Positions 1-7,367 of a stretch of DNA of 64,000 nt are shown here, in pieces; within the stretch, counting starts at the first letter, position 1, and each line of letters starts with the position of its first letter. This DNA comes from Chelatococcus sambhunathii (GTDB lineage Bacteria; Pseudomonadota; Alphaproteobacteria; Rhizobiales; Beijerinckiaceae): contig NZ_LIOL01000014.1 in the NCBI RefSeq assembly GCF_001418005.1, positions 17,131 through 81,130 on the forward strand, written 5' to 3'. Under the pieces are notes generated by a model that did not search any database, was not told where the DNA came from, and was given only the letters and a program-made list of their open reading frames with translations. Position numbers and translations under genes: made by a program.

Positions 1-91
1 GCATGGCACACTTGTCCTAGCTCGCGCAGCCCGTTATCAAATCAGCATGGGTACAATCGGAGGTAAGCATCTCCACGTGTAGGGGGGTCAA

Positions 92-931
92 ATGCCTTAC
101 TCGGCAGAAATAAGTCGGGACAATCCGACAAGCATTCTATTTGTCATCGACCAATCCGGATCAATGGATGAGAAGATGATGACTGGTAAATCGAAAGCTG
201 AATTCGTTGCGGACGTCCTGAACAAAACCATCTATACGCTGGTTACGAACTGCACGAAGGCCGATGGGGTCCGTAATTACTTTGACATCGGGGTAATCGG
301 GTATGGCGGAAGCGGCGTCGGTCCCGGTCTTGGCGGCGCACTTTCGGGTGCAGTCGTTCACCCGATCACCGCGCTTGCGAACTCGCCATTGCGCGTCGAG
401 GATCGGACCCGGCTTGAGGATGATGGCGCAGGAGGCGTCCTTGAGCGCCGAATAAAGTTCCCCGTGTGGTTCGATCCCGTCAGTTCTGGTGGGACGCCGA
501 TGAGAGCAGCACTTACAAAGGCCGCAGAGGCTCTGGTCGGCTGGTGCGATTCTCATCCAAATAGCTACCCGCCGACAATTATCCATGTGACCGACGGCGC
601 ATCGACTGATGGCGATCCTGATAGCGTCGGATCGGCGCTCCGCCAAATCTCGACCGGGGATGGCGAGTGCCTGCTGTTCAATATCCACGTGTCCACGCAA
701 CAGGGCGAGACGATACAATTCCCCAATACGGACTCGGCGCTTCCCGACTCTTACGCCAAGCTCCTGTTTGGCATGTCGAGCGTGCTTCCTCCGCACGTTG
801 CGAAGCTTGCCGCCGATAAAGGCTATCGTCTAGCCGAAGGGGCCAGAGGTTTCATGTTCAATGCCGATCCGAAGGACATAGCCAATTTCTTCGACATTGG
901 AACACGGCCTAGGCTCACCGCCGATCGGTAG
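92..931 (+). CDS. VWA-domain protein, TerY-like
   Basis: A 279-residue protein made almost entirely of one von Willebrand factor A domain. The metal-ion-dependent adhesion site is visible as D20-Q-S-G-S24, a conserved Thr at about residue 135 (GGT) and a DGAS segment near 168-171. There is no signal peptide or membrane segment, so it is probably cytosolic. VWA domains bind partner proteins through a metal ion; in TerY-type triads the VWA protein is thought to be the phosphorylation-regulated partner of the kinase and phosphatase, as found next to it here. The ATG follows a G-rich stretch (GGGGGG). The next gene starts 6 bases after the stop, so the three genes are one operon. The first 3 kb look AT-richer than the phage genes to the right, suggesting separate acquisition. 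Confidence 0.8.
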   Translation: MPYSAEISRDNPTSILFVIDQSGSMDEKMMTGKSKAEFVADVLNKTIYTLVTNCTKADGVRNYFDIGVIGYGGSGVGPGLGGALSGAVVHPITALANSPLRVEDRTRLEDDGAGGVLERRIKFPVWFDPVSSGGTPMRAALTKAAEALVGWCDSHPNSYPPTIIHVTDGASTDGDPDSVGSALRQISTGDGECLLFNIHVSTQQGETIQFPNTDSALPDSYAKLLFGMSSVLPPHVAKLAADKGYRLAEGARGFMFNADPKDIANFFDIGTRPRLTADR

Positions 932-936
932 TTTAA

Positions 937-1695
937 ATGCACGCCGAGAACGACGCTACTGCGCCGTTCCGTGTTCTGCGTGCCTTCTCAGTCGCCAAGC
1001 GGGAGGATGCACCGAACGAGGATCGATGGCGCGCCTCAAATGATGGTGCGATATGCGCTGTCAGCGATGGAGCGTCGATCTCGTTTGACTCGGCGCCGTG
1101 GGCGGAAGTGCTGACACGACGATTTGTCGAAAATCAGCAGGTGTCACGCGCGTGGCTTGAAGCGGCGGCGAAAGAATATCGGGCCGCATACGACCGCGAC
1201 GCCATGCCTTGGATGCATCAGGCGGCTTTCGATCGCGGCAGCTTCGCCACTCTTCTTGGGATCGTATTTTCAAGAGATGGTGCGAGCGCTCGTGCATTTG
1301 CGGTCGGTGATTCGCTCTTGGCCTTTGTCGATTGCGGCGAGGTGATTCGCACGATTCCATATGTCAAGCCGGAGGAGTTCGACAACTCCCCTCAGCTTAT
1401 CTCAACCTCCATGCTTGAGAATCGGTCGCTCGATGAAGGGGCTCTCGCTGACGCATGGCATGACCTAAATATCTCAGCCCATTCCGAACCGCTCTTCCTC
1501 CTTCTGACTGACGCAATTGGTCGATGGCTTCTGGATGGACCAAGCGGCGAGCGAATTTCGGTGCTGCTTGGCATCAAGGATGAACAGTCGTTTGCAACGT
1601 TCGTAGATAGGGAGCGGTCTGAAGGCCGCCTCAGGCGTGATGACACGACTATGGTTGTAGTTGGGTGTCGTGATGAGCTATCCCCAAATCATTGA
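937..1695 (+). CDS. PP2C-like protein phosphatase
   Basis: A 252-residue protein with the layout of a PP2C serine/threonine phosphatase: an N-terminal NED motif (residues 27-29), SDGAS (43-47) where typical enzymes have DGMGG or DGHGG, a mid-protein GDS segment (AVGDS) and a C-terminal RDDTTMVVV block (about 234-242). The metal-binding aspartates are present but the glycine-rich motif is atypical, so activity is likely but not certain. It would remove phosphates placed by the kinase encoded next, on the VWA partner or other targets. Its 3' end overlaps the kinase gene by 23 bases, which points to translational coupling. Confidence 0.78.
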   Translation: MHAENDATAPFRVLRAFSVAKREDAPNEDRWRASNDGAICAVSDGASISFDSAPWAEVLTRRFVENQQVSRAWLEAAAKEYRAAYDRDAMPWMHQAAFDRGSFATLLGIVFSRDGASARAFAVGDSLLAFVDCGEVIRTIPYVKPEEFDNSPQLISTSMLENRSLDEGALADAWHDLNISAHSEPLFLLLTDAIGRWLLDGPSGERISVLLGIKDEQSFATFVDRERSEGRLRRDDTTMVVVGCRDELSPNH

Positions 1696-3349
1696 CTACA
1701 ATGAGGCTGTGCAAGATCCTCGCAATGCCTTCCTTGATCCCGAGCTGAAGGCAGGCAAGGTCGCGGAGACACCGTTGGGATTGCCGCTTGCTCTCTCTGG
1801 CGGATTCGCGCTGACCTACACAGTCAACTCGGGGCCGAGAAAGTTTGCGGTTCGATGTTTCCACCGCGCGGTACCGGAAGCCCAGAGTCGGTATGCCGCG
1901 ATTTCGGCGAAGCTTCGCGGGCTAGCCAGCCCATACTTCGTCAACTTCGATTTTCAGTCGCAAGGCATCCGGGTCCGGGGCAAGCCTTATCCCATCGTGA
2001 AAATGGATTGGGTTGAAGGTGATACACTCGGAATCCATCTCGATCGGACTGCTTCGAACGCTCCAGCGGTCGCCAGCTTGCGAAGAGCATTCAGCGATCT
2101 TGCCGCCTTTCTTGAGCGAAACGGGATCGCACATGGCGACATTCAGAACGAAAACGTCATAGTGGAGAATGGCGCGCTTCGGCTAATCGATTACGACGGC
2201 ATGTTTGTTCCAGGGATGCAGGAAGGCCGTGGCACAGAGGTCGGCCACAAGCACTTTCAGCATCCAGGGCGCGAGCCAAAGCATTTTGGCTCCGGGATGG
2301 ATCGCTTCTCGTTCATCGTTTTGGACGTGAGCCTGGAAGCGCTTCATGCAGATCCCGGTCTCCACCGTCGTTTCCGGGAGGGCGGACAGGCAATCATTTT
2401 CAAGGCGAACGATTTCGTTGACCCAGCCTCATCGGAGATATTCCGAGTCCTGAACGGGATGCCTGCGCTTCGCGAGAGCGCGAAGAAGTTCGCCGCCGTG
2501 TGTGGGGCATCCGTTTCGCACATTCCAACGCTCTCCGACTTCGTCGTGGGGCGGAATATTCCAATCGCGATAGTGCCGCCTGTTGGCGCGCCTAAACCTG
2601 TTCCCCCGCCGACCTACATCGGCGCGTTTGACGTGGTCGACGCAAAGGACTTCTCTGCGGTAATGCGACGCGTGGGCGACAAGATTGAACTTGTCGGCCA
2701 GATTGTCTCAGTAAAACACGGTGTCGGAAAGCGTGGACGAGGCCGGGGGCGGCCGTATGTGTTTATCAATTTTGGAATCTGGAACAGGGATAGCGTAAAG
2801 GTCACGATTTGGTCGGAAGGGCTCAGCAACATGAGTGCTCGCCCCACGGAGTCATGGACAGGCAAATGGATTAGCGTCACTGGACTTGTAGAGCCGCCCT
2901 ATGAAGGGAAACACTATGGCAAGCCGTACCGCAACATCGGAATCACCGTCACTGCGGATAGCCAAATCGTTCATATTTCCGAAAACGAAGCCAAGTTCCG
3001 TCTCGGGCGCCTTTCGAAAATCTCGCGTGGTAAGCCGGACAGCAAGTCAAGAAACGCTGGAATCCTAGATGGAATTCGCGGCGGTGGTACGCACACAGCA
3101 ACACCAGTTAGTCGTGGGGCGATGCCGGCTCCGTCGACGGCACCAATATCCCAATCGCCGAAGACAAAGAATGAACAGATCCTGAAAGGGCTGCAGACAG
3201 CCGGCGCTCAGACACAGGTAGGCGGGACACGATATTCACCACCTCGGAAATCCGCGCCATCGAGCCCAGGCCTGCTCGCCCGAATTCCCGGCTGGCTGTG
3301 GTTTGTTGGAGTCATCTTGCTGCTGATCCTGTTAACGCGCGGGCGCTAA
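1673..3349 (+). CDS. Membrane-anchored protein-kinase-like protein with OB-like domain
   Basis: About 558 residues from the ATG at 1673 (in-frame TTG at 1661 and GTG at 1670 are alternatives; the ATG gives the natural N-terminus MSYPQII). Residues 1-280 are a kinase-like fold: the catalytic loop reads HGDIQNEN (about 154-161) and the metal motif DYDG (about 173-176). The usual ATP-binding Lys of the AVK motif is Arg (AVRCFHR). Residues about 320-440 look like an OB-fold (beta-rich, with a KRGRGRGRP loop), which could bind nucleic acid. A disordered Ser/Pro/Thr linker follows and the protein ends in one transmembrane helix (about 534-553) with a basic tail. With the VWA and PP2C genes it completes a TerY-P-like triad. 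The kinase call rests on motifs only. Confidence 0.75.
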   Translation: MSYPQIIDYNEAVQDPRNAFLDPELKAGKVAETPLGLPLALSGGFALTYTVNSGPRKFAVRCFHRAVPEAQSRYAAISAKLRGLASPYFVNFDFQSQGIRVRGKPYPIVKMDWVEGDTLGIHLDRTASNAPAVASLRRAFSDLAAFLERNGIAHGDIQNENVIVENGALRLIDYDGMFVPGMQEGRGTEVGHKHFQHPGREPKHFGSGMDRFSFIVLDVSLEALHADPGLHRRFREGGQAIIFKANDFVDPASSEIFRVLNGMPALRESAKKFAAVCGASVSHIPTLSDFVVGRNIPIAIVPPVGAPKPVPPPTYIGAFDVVDAKDFSAVMRRVGDKIELVGQIVSVKHGVGKRGRGRGRPYVFINFGIWNRDSVKVTIWSEGLSNMSARPTESWTGKWISVTGLVEPPYEGKHYGKPYRNIGITVTADSQIVHISENEAKFRLGRLSKISRGKPDSKSRNAGILDGIRGGGTHTATPVSRGAMPAPSTAPISQSPKTKNEQILKGLQTAGAQTQVGGTRYSPPRKSAPSSPGLLARIPGWLWFVGVILLLILLTRGR

Positions 3350-3368
3350 ACGGAACCGGTGATCTAGT

Positions 3369-3656
3369 TCACGGGTGTCTCGGCGAGCTCGTCTGTTCAA
3401 GGCGATCGACACGCCGCTCGATGGTATTGAGTCGCTCATCCTGTCGGGCAGTCTGCACTACGACACTTGCAAGCTGCTGCAGTGTTGACTCAATTTTGGC
3501 GACGCGCTGGTCGAGATTTTGCAGCTCGACTTTCATACCAAAGAATGCAGCCGTTCCCGCGACAATGAAACTGGCCGCGGTGAGGATGTGGCCATAGTTG
3601 ATCGTGGGATCGAACAAGGGCTTGGACTGTTTGGATGCGTGTGTGTCGTCGGTCAT
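3369..3656 (-). CDS. Small phage membrane protein with coiled coil
   Basis: A 95-residue protein with one transmembrane segment (about residues 23-42, ILTAASFIVAGTAAFFGM) followed by a heptad-rich coiled coil (about 43-88, VELQNLDQRVAKIESTLQQL and on). This is the last gene of the leftward late operon, after holin and endolysin genes. The topology, a short cytoplasmic head with one helix and a periplasmic or cytoplasmic coiled coil, fits a lysis accessory protein such as an antiholin or an i-spanin-like protein, but I recognise no family. The gene converges on the kinase gene of the triad, whose stop lies 20 bases away. Confidence 0.6.
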   Translation of the reverse strand: MTDDTHASKQSKPLFDPTINYGHILTAASFIVAGTAAFFGMKVELQNLDQRVAKIESTLQQLASVVVQTARQDERLNTIERRVDRLEQTSSPRHP

Positions 3657-3786
3657 GGGAAGCCTTGTTCTTGCTTGTCAAACCGGTCCCAACACGCCCC
3701 CGAGCGGAAGGCACGGGTACGGCGTGTGTTGTGGTTCTGAGGGGAAGGGCCAACCGCCAAAGCGCTGTGGCAGCGGGATAACAGGC

Positions 3787-4176
3787 TCACCGCCTGAAAA
3801 TCCGCGCAACCTTCTCGATCGAGCGCCCGCCGACGTAGGCGGTGATGATGAGGCCGCTCCAGTCAGCGATCATGCCGGTGAGCGGATCGGTGCTGCCGAG
3901 CCCGAGCACCTTGTCCCAGACGATCACTTTCCAGAAGTAGATGATCACGGGCGCAGCGAGCAGCGGCCGGATGATGGCCGTGTACCATCGACCCTGTTCG
4001 GCGATGATGATGGCGGACGCCCGCTTTCGCGCCTCGATCTCAGCCTCGATTTCCTTGGCGGCGAGATCGGCCGCAATGCGGTCCTGGGTGTGGGCGGCGT
4101 CGAGTCTGGCCTTGTAGGCGCTAATCAGGCCGTTGATGACCGGGCCGCCCAGGAAACTTGCCAGCCACGCCCACAT
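3787..4176 (-). CDS. 3-TM holin (GTA_holin_3TM type)
   Basis: A 129-residue protein resembling the three-transmembrane holin family used for gene-transfer-agent and phage release. It starts with a hydrophobic stretch (WAWLASFLGGPVINGLI), has a charged amphipathic middle (about 22-60, rich in Ala/Glu/Arg) and two further hydrophobic segments (about 72-88 and 105-118), and ends in a basic tail. It would form the timed membrane lesion that lets the endolysin encoded upstream reach peptidoglycan. Its ATG overlaps the stop of the preceding 82-residue gene by one base (TGATG), so the two are translationally coupled. Confidence 0.75.
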   Translation of the reverse strand: MWAWLASFLGGPVINGLISAYKARLDAAHTQDRIAADLAAKEIEAEIEARKRASAIIIAEQGRWYTAIIRPLLAAPVIIYFWKVIVWDKVLGLGSTDPLTGMIADWSGLIITAYVGGRSIEKVARIFRR

Positions 4177-4424
4177 CAGTCGGCATCCTTCTTGAGCGTG
4201 CGCCGGCGCGCGAGCTCGGTCACGAGCGCAATCGCGATGATGTAGTAGGGCACGTACCTGGGATCGAGCAGGAGCTGGGTGTTCTCCCTGATCCCCGGCA
4301 GCTCGAAGAGGTCAGCCGTCGCTTCGAGGGCGGCGAACACGAGCCCGCCGAGCCCGACGATCCGCGCCCAGAGAATCGTGGCCGAGTGCTTGAACCATGC
4401 TTTGATACGCTCGCACATGGTCAT
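4176..4424 (-). CDS. Small phage membrane protein (82 aa)
   Basis: Eighty-two residues from the ATG at 4424, chosen because it sits behind a GGGGG stretch and overlaps the stop of the upstream gene as ATGA; a longer frame to 4529 has no such support. Two hydrophobic segments (about residues 13-31 and 48-68) flank a loop with LPGIRENTQ, and the C-terminus is basic (ARRRTLKKDAD). It lies between the endolysin side and the holin in a run of tightly coupled small membrane genes. It could be a second holin or an antiholin. No family recognised. Confidence 0.6.
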   Translation of the reverse strand: MTMCERIKAWFKHSATILWARIVGLGGLVFAALEATADLFELPGIRENTQLLLDPRYVPYYIIAIALVTELARRRTLKKDAD

Positions 4425-4582
4425 CCCCCAGTGAAGCTCTTGATCTTGGCCTGGAGCGCGCGAGCCTTCTCGCGCAGCGAGGCGATCTCGGCCTCGACGC
4501 CGACGACCCAGGTGCGGATTCTCGGCCAAGTGAAGATCGCGGCGACGTAGCCTCCGATCAGTGCAGCGATGATCCAGAACAT
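4421..4582 (-). CDS. 53-residue membrane peptide of the lysis module
   Basis: A 53-residue ORF below the usual length cut-off. It has an excellent ribosome binding site (AGGAGGAG directly upstream of the ATG) and its stop overlaps the next start as ATGA, so it is very likely expressed. Residues 1-18 (MFWIIAALIGGYVAAIFT) form one membrane anchor; residues about 28-48 (VEAEIASLREKARALQAKI) form a short coiled coil. Such an anchor plus coiled coil resembles inner-membrane spanin subunits or lysis regulators, though it is shorter than known Rz proteins. It lies between the alpha/beta hydrolase gene and the 82-residue membrane gene. Confidence 0.65.
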   Translation of the reverse strand: MFWIIAALIGGYVAAIFTWPRIRTWVVGVEAEIASLREKARALQAKIKSFTGG

Positions 4583-4591
4583 GCTCTCCTC

Positions 4592-5119
4592 CTATGCTGT
4601 CAGCGCCTTGATGGCGGCGATGATGTTGCGGTGGATGAGGGGGTCGTCGTCGATGCGGACATGCAGCTGGTTGCGGCGCTCAATCATGGCGCGCGCGTTC
4701 CAGTGCGCTTCGCTCTCGCCGTCGGCCGGCTTGACGACGCCGCGGCCAACGGGATCGACCTTCTGATAGGGGTTGTAGATGCGCCTGACGTTCAGCGAGA
4801 CGCTGAGCGCAAACTGCGCAGCCGGATCGATGGCGGCGAGGTAATCGACCTCGATGTTTCTCTGCGCCAATCGCGTCGCGATCATGATCGCGGCGTTGGC
4901 GCCGAACGAGTGGCCATTGAGCGCAATCAGCCGGCCGGACTTGTGGGCGGCGACGCAGGCCTCGGTCAGGTTTACAACGTACTCGAACCCGAAGATGCCG
5001 TGATCGTCGGTGGTCGCACTGACGCCCGGGATCTCGTTCAACAGCCCGGTCAGCTTGACCATGCCGTTCGAGGGAAACCGCCCGAGGCCGCGGATATTGA
5101 AGGCACGCACCTTTCGCAT
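4592..5119 (-). CDS. Alpha/beta-hydrolase (lipase-like) in phage lysis module
   Basis: A 175-residue protein with the nucleophile elbow GHSFG (Ser at about residue 71), a likely acid Asp in AAIDPAAQ (about 97) and a candidate His in NQLHVRID (about 154). The N-terminus RKVRAFNIRGLGRF looks like the first strand with an oxyanion loop. It is short for the fold, so lid regions are missing. It sits between endolysin and holin genes; by position it could be a lipolytic lysis enzyme acting on outer-membrane lipids or other envelope esters, in analogy to LysB esterases of mycobacteriophages, but that role is inferred. The start lies 9 bases after the endolysin stop. Confidence 0.7.
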   Translation of the reverse strand: MRKVRAFNIRGLGRFPSNGMVKLTGLLNEIPGVSATTDDHGIFGFEYVVNLTEACVAAHKSGRLIALNGHSFGANAAIMIATRLAQRNIEVDYLAAIDPAAQFALSVSLNVRRIYNPYQKVDPVGRGVVKPADGESEAHWNARAMIERRNQLHVRIDDDPLIHRNIIAAIKALTA

Positions 5120-5128
5120 GGCGCGCGC

Positions 5129-5938
5129 TCAATTCGCCGGTATCGGCACGAGGCCAGGAGTGGGCGCGTGTTGCCGGCGCTGCTGCCACCAGTGGAAGGC
5201 GACCCAGCCGATCCCGGCGATCAGGACAAAGCCGCCGGCCACCGCGAGGACGGTCCAGGGGTCGTGCCCGGAATCGTGCAAGGTCTTCGCTGTGGCGCCG
5301 CCGGCGGCGACAGGAGTGGCGGTCGTGACCTTCTGCAGGCCTTTCGGGAGCGGCACGACACCCTTCGCTGGCGCGGCCTCGGTGGGCATGGGATGCGACG
5401 CCGGCGCATTGGCGACGACCGTGTGTTCGGCGAGCTTGAGCGAGAACGCCTTGACCTCGGCGACCCGGCGGCCCCAGCCCCTGCCGAACACCGGCCAGGT
5501 CTTGAGGCTTTTCAGGAAGCGCAGCCGCTCGTCGTTGATTGCGGTCACCAGCGCCTTCGGATCGCGCCTAGCGACGGCGCGCAGCACCTCGTCGGTCACC
5601 GCATGCGTCGTGTCAGGAAGTCCGACGACGCGGCGCAGGACGCGACCCGAGCGACCGATCCCGGAATTCACACCGTAGTCGAAGACGGTGTAGTCGACGC
5701 CGGCGGGCAGGTCGTCACAGCGCTGCGCATCCCAGTACTTGGCGCGGTAGATCGCCTTGGCTTCGTCGAGCCTCATGGCGCGCACGTCGTCCGCAGTTGC
5801 ATTCGGCCTCACGTATTTGCGGTAGTCGTGGATCGTGATGCCGAAGTTGGTCGGGCCGCCTGGATCGGAAGGATGGTTGGTGTAGCCGCCCTCGTGCGCG
5901 AGCAGGCGCTTGAGCGCCTCGTCGTAGGTTTCTTTCAT
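5129..5938 (-). CDS. GH108 family endolysin (muramidase)
   Basis: A 269-residue endolysin. The N-terminal domain has the glycoside hydrolase 108 signature: LLAHEGGY with the catalytic Glu at residue 16, followed by PSDPGGPTNFGIT. Residues about 85-160 match the family's C-terminal peptidoglycan-binding part (TVFDYGVNSGIGRSGRVLRRV). It cleaves glycan strands of peptidoglycan at the end of the lytic cycle. There is no signal peptide; instead a transmembrane helix lies near the C-terminus (about 229-250, TVLAVAGGFVLIAGIGWVAF) followed by a basic segment and a Pro-rich tail. That makes it a membrane-tethered lysin rather than a soluble one. Holin-like genes follow downstream. Confidence 0.85.
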   Translation of the reverse strand: MKETYDEALKRLLAHEGGYTNHPSDPGGPTNFGITIHDYRKYVRPNATADDVRAMRLDEAKAIYRAKYWDAQRCDDLPAGVDYTVFDYGVNSGIGRSGRVLRRVVGLPDTTHAVTDEVLRAVARRDPKALVTAINDERLRFLKSLKTWPVFGRGWGRRVAEVKAFSLKLAEHTVVANAPASHPMPTEAAPAKGVVPLPKGLQKVTTATPVAAGGATAKTLHDSGHDPWTVLAVAGGFVLIAGIGWVAFHWWQQRRQHAPTPGLVPIPAN

Positions 5939-6008
5939 GGAGTGCTCCGGAATCGAAACGGCCGCCCCGAGGGGTGGCCGTCGTTGCGGTTGTTGTGTGC
6001 GTTTCGCC

Positions 6009-7364
6009 TCAGGGCACGTAGTGGCCCCAGAAGTGCGATTGGTCGGCCTCGATGTAGCCGTCGTTGGTCGCGAAATGCACGCGCACGTCGATCACGTCGT
6101 TCGCGGCAAGCGGCGTCAGGACCGAGAGGTTGTAGGTCGTGACATCATCGACCGGCGCGCCGGACACTGCGCGGCCGCGCCCAAGCTCAGTGCCGTTCTT
6201 GTAGAACGCCGCGATCACCTTGGTCGGCACGGTCGCATTGGCTTTGAACCGAAACGAGAAACCGAAGGCGTAAAGGCCTGCGAACGGTGCCGTGAAATTG
6301 TTGTTCGCACCGCTGAACGCGTTCTGGTCGTTGGAATCGGCGTTGTTGAACTGGACCTTGGTCCAGGTGTTCGCGGCGATGTAGTTGTCGAAGTTGGTAT
6401 AGGCGGAGAACTTCGACGCAAGCGGCAGCCTGAGTTGGCCAGTGGCCCGATCGACAGTGAACCCGGTGAAGTAATTCGAGCCATCGGGCGAGACCTTGAC
6501 GGTGAAGTCGTCGTCGCCGAGGAGGCCGAACAGGGCCCGGGCCGAGTAGTTGGTCTGGAACGTGAGCGCGACATCGTCGCCCGCCGCCGCCTTGTTGAAG
6601 GTGAAGCGGACATCGTCGGTCTCGCGGTCGAACAGGAAAGCCGTACCCTTGACGAGCAGGGCGTTGTTGGCATCGGCGGTCGCGCCGCCAAGGCCGACAT
6701 GGCCGGTGTTGCGGTCGATCGAGATTGCCGTGTAGAAGGCCGATCCATCGGGACTGACCTTGATGACGAAATCGTTGTCGCCGAGGAGTCCGAACAGCGC
6801 ACGCGTGCTGAACCCCTGCTGGAAGACGAAGCCTGCGTCGTTCCCGGCCGCGCTCTTGTTCAGCGCCACCCGCATGTCGCCGCTGCCGGGCGTCACGTCG
6901 TCGTGGCTCAAGAGGACTGCGTCCGACTTGACGGCGAGCCGGTTGGTGTTGTCGGCCGCGGTCAGGATGCCGAGCCTGGCGAGCGTCCCGTTGCCGGCGG
7001 CGGCGATCGTCAGGTAGCCGCCGGCGGCAGCGAGGTCGGTCCAGCTCGACCCGGTCCAGACTGTCAGCGCCCCGGTTGCCTCGTCGAAGCAGAGCCAGCC
7101 CTTTTTCGGGACGAGCTTGACCCACTGGCCGCTGGTGTAGAGGGCAATGTTGAGGTCCCAGGCGGTCCAGGCGCCGGTTGCGCCGGAGGCGACCTTGTAG
7201 CGGTCGCCTTCCGAGGGTGAGGCCGGTGGCGCGGTGTGCGTCGAATCGACCACCGACAGCATGACGATCGCATCGAGGACAACGATCGCCTGGTTGTGGG
7301 TGACGTGCTTCTGCGACTGGCTCGCTGCGATCAGCGGCAGCCCGAGATGCGGCGTATCGGTCAT
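6009..7364 (-). CDS. DUF2793 tail protein with C1q-like C-terminal domain
   Basis: A 451-residue putative fibre or receptor-binding protein. Residues 1-110 match DUF2793 (opening TDTPHLGLPLIAASQSQKHVT, then GDRYKV and WTGSSW), common in alphaproteobacterial phages and GTAs. Two tandem repeats of about 80 residues follow (about 145-225 and 235-312), each holding RALFGLLGD and KVSPDGS. The last 130 residues are C1q/TNF-like (FNNADSNDQNAF, APFAGLYAFGFSFRF, a C-terminal SHFWGHYVP), a trimerising jelly roll used for ligand binding. It lies directly after the GTA-type hub gene, the expected place for a tail-tip adhesin. Confidence 0.8.
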   Translation of the reverse strand: MTDTPHLGLPLIAASQSQKHVTHNQAIVVLDAIVMLSVVDSTHTAPPASPSEGDRYKVASGATGAWTAWDLNIALYTSGQWVKLVPKKGWLCFDEATGALTVWTGSSWTDLAAAGGYLTIAAAGNGTLARLGILTAADNTNRLAVKSDAVLLSHDDVTPGSGDMRVALNKSAAGNDAGFVFQQGFSTRALFGLLGDNDFVIKVSPDGSAFYTAISIDRNTGHVGLGGATADANNALLVKGTAFLFDRETDDVRFTFNKAAAGDDVALTFQTNYSARALFGLLGDDDFTVKVSPDGSNYFTGFTVDRATGQLRLPLASKFSAYTNFDNYIAANTWTKVQFNNADSNDQNAFSGANNNFTAPFAGLYAFGFSFRFKANATVPTKVIAAFYKNGTELGRGRAVSGAPVDDVTTYNLSVLTPLAANDVIDVRVHFATNDGYIEADQSHFWGHYVP

Positions 7365-7367
7365 GAT

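Noticed and set aside
4631..6142. 503-codon + strand frame across the lysis genes
   Set aside because: Product is Arg/Gly/Asp-rich without domains and lies opposite a well-supported endolysin and hydrolase; a GC-rich shadow frame.
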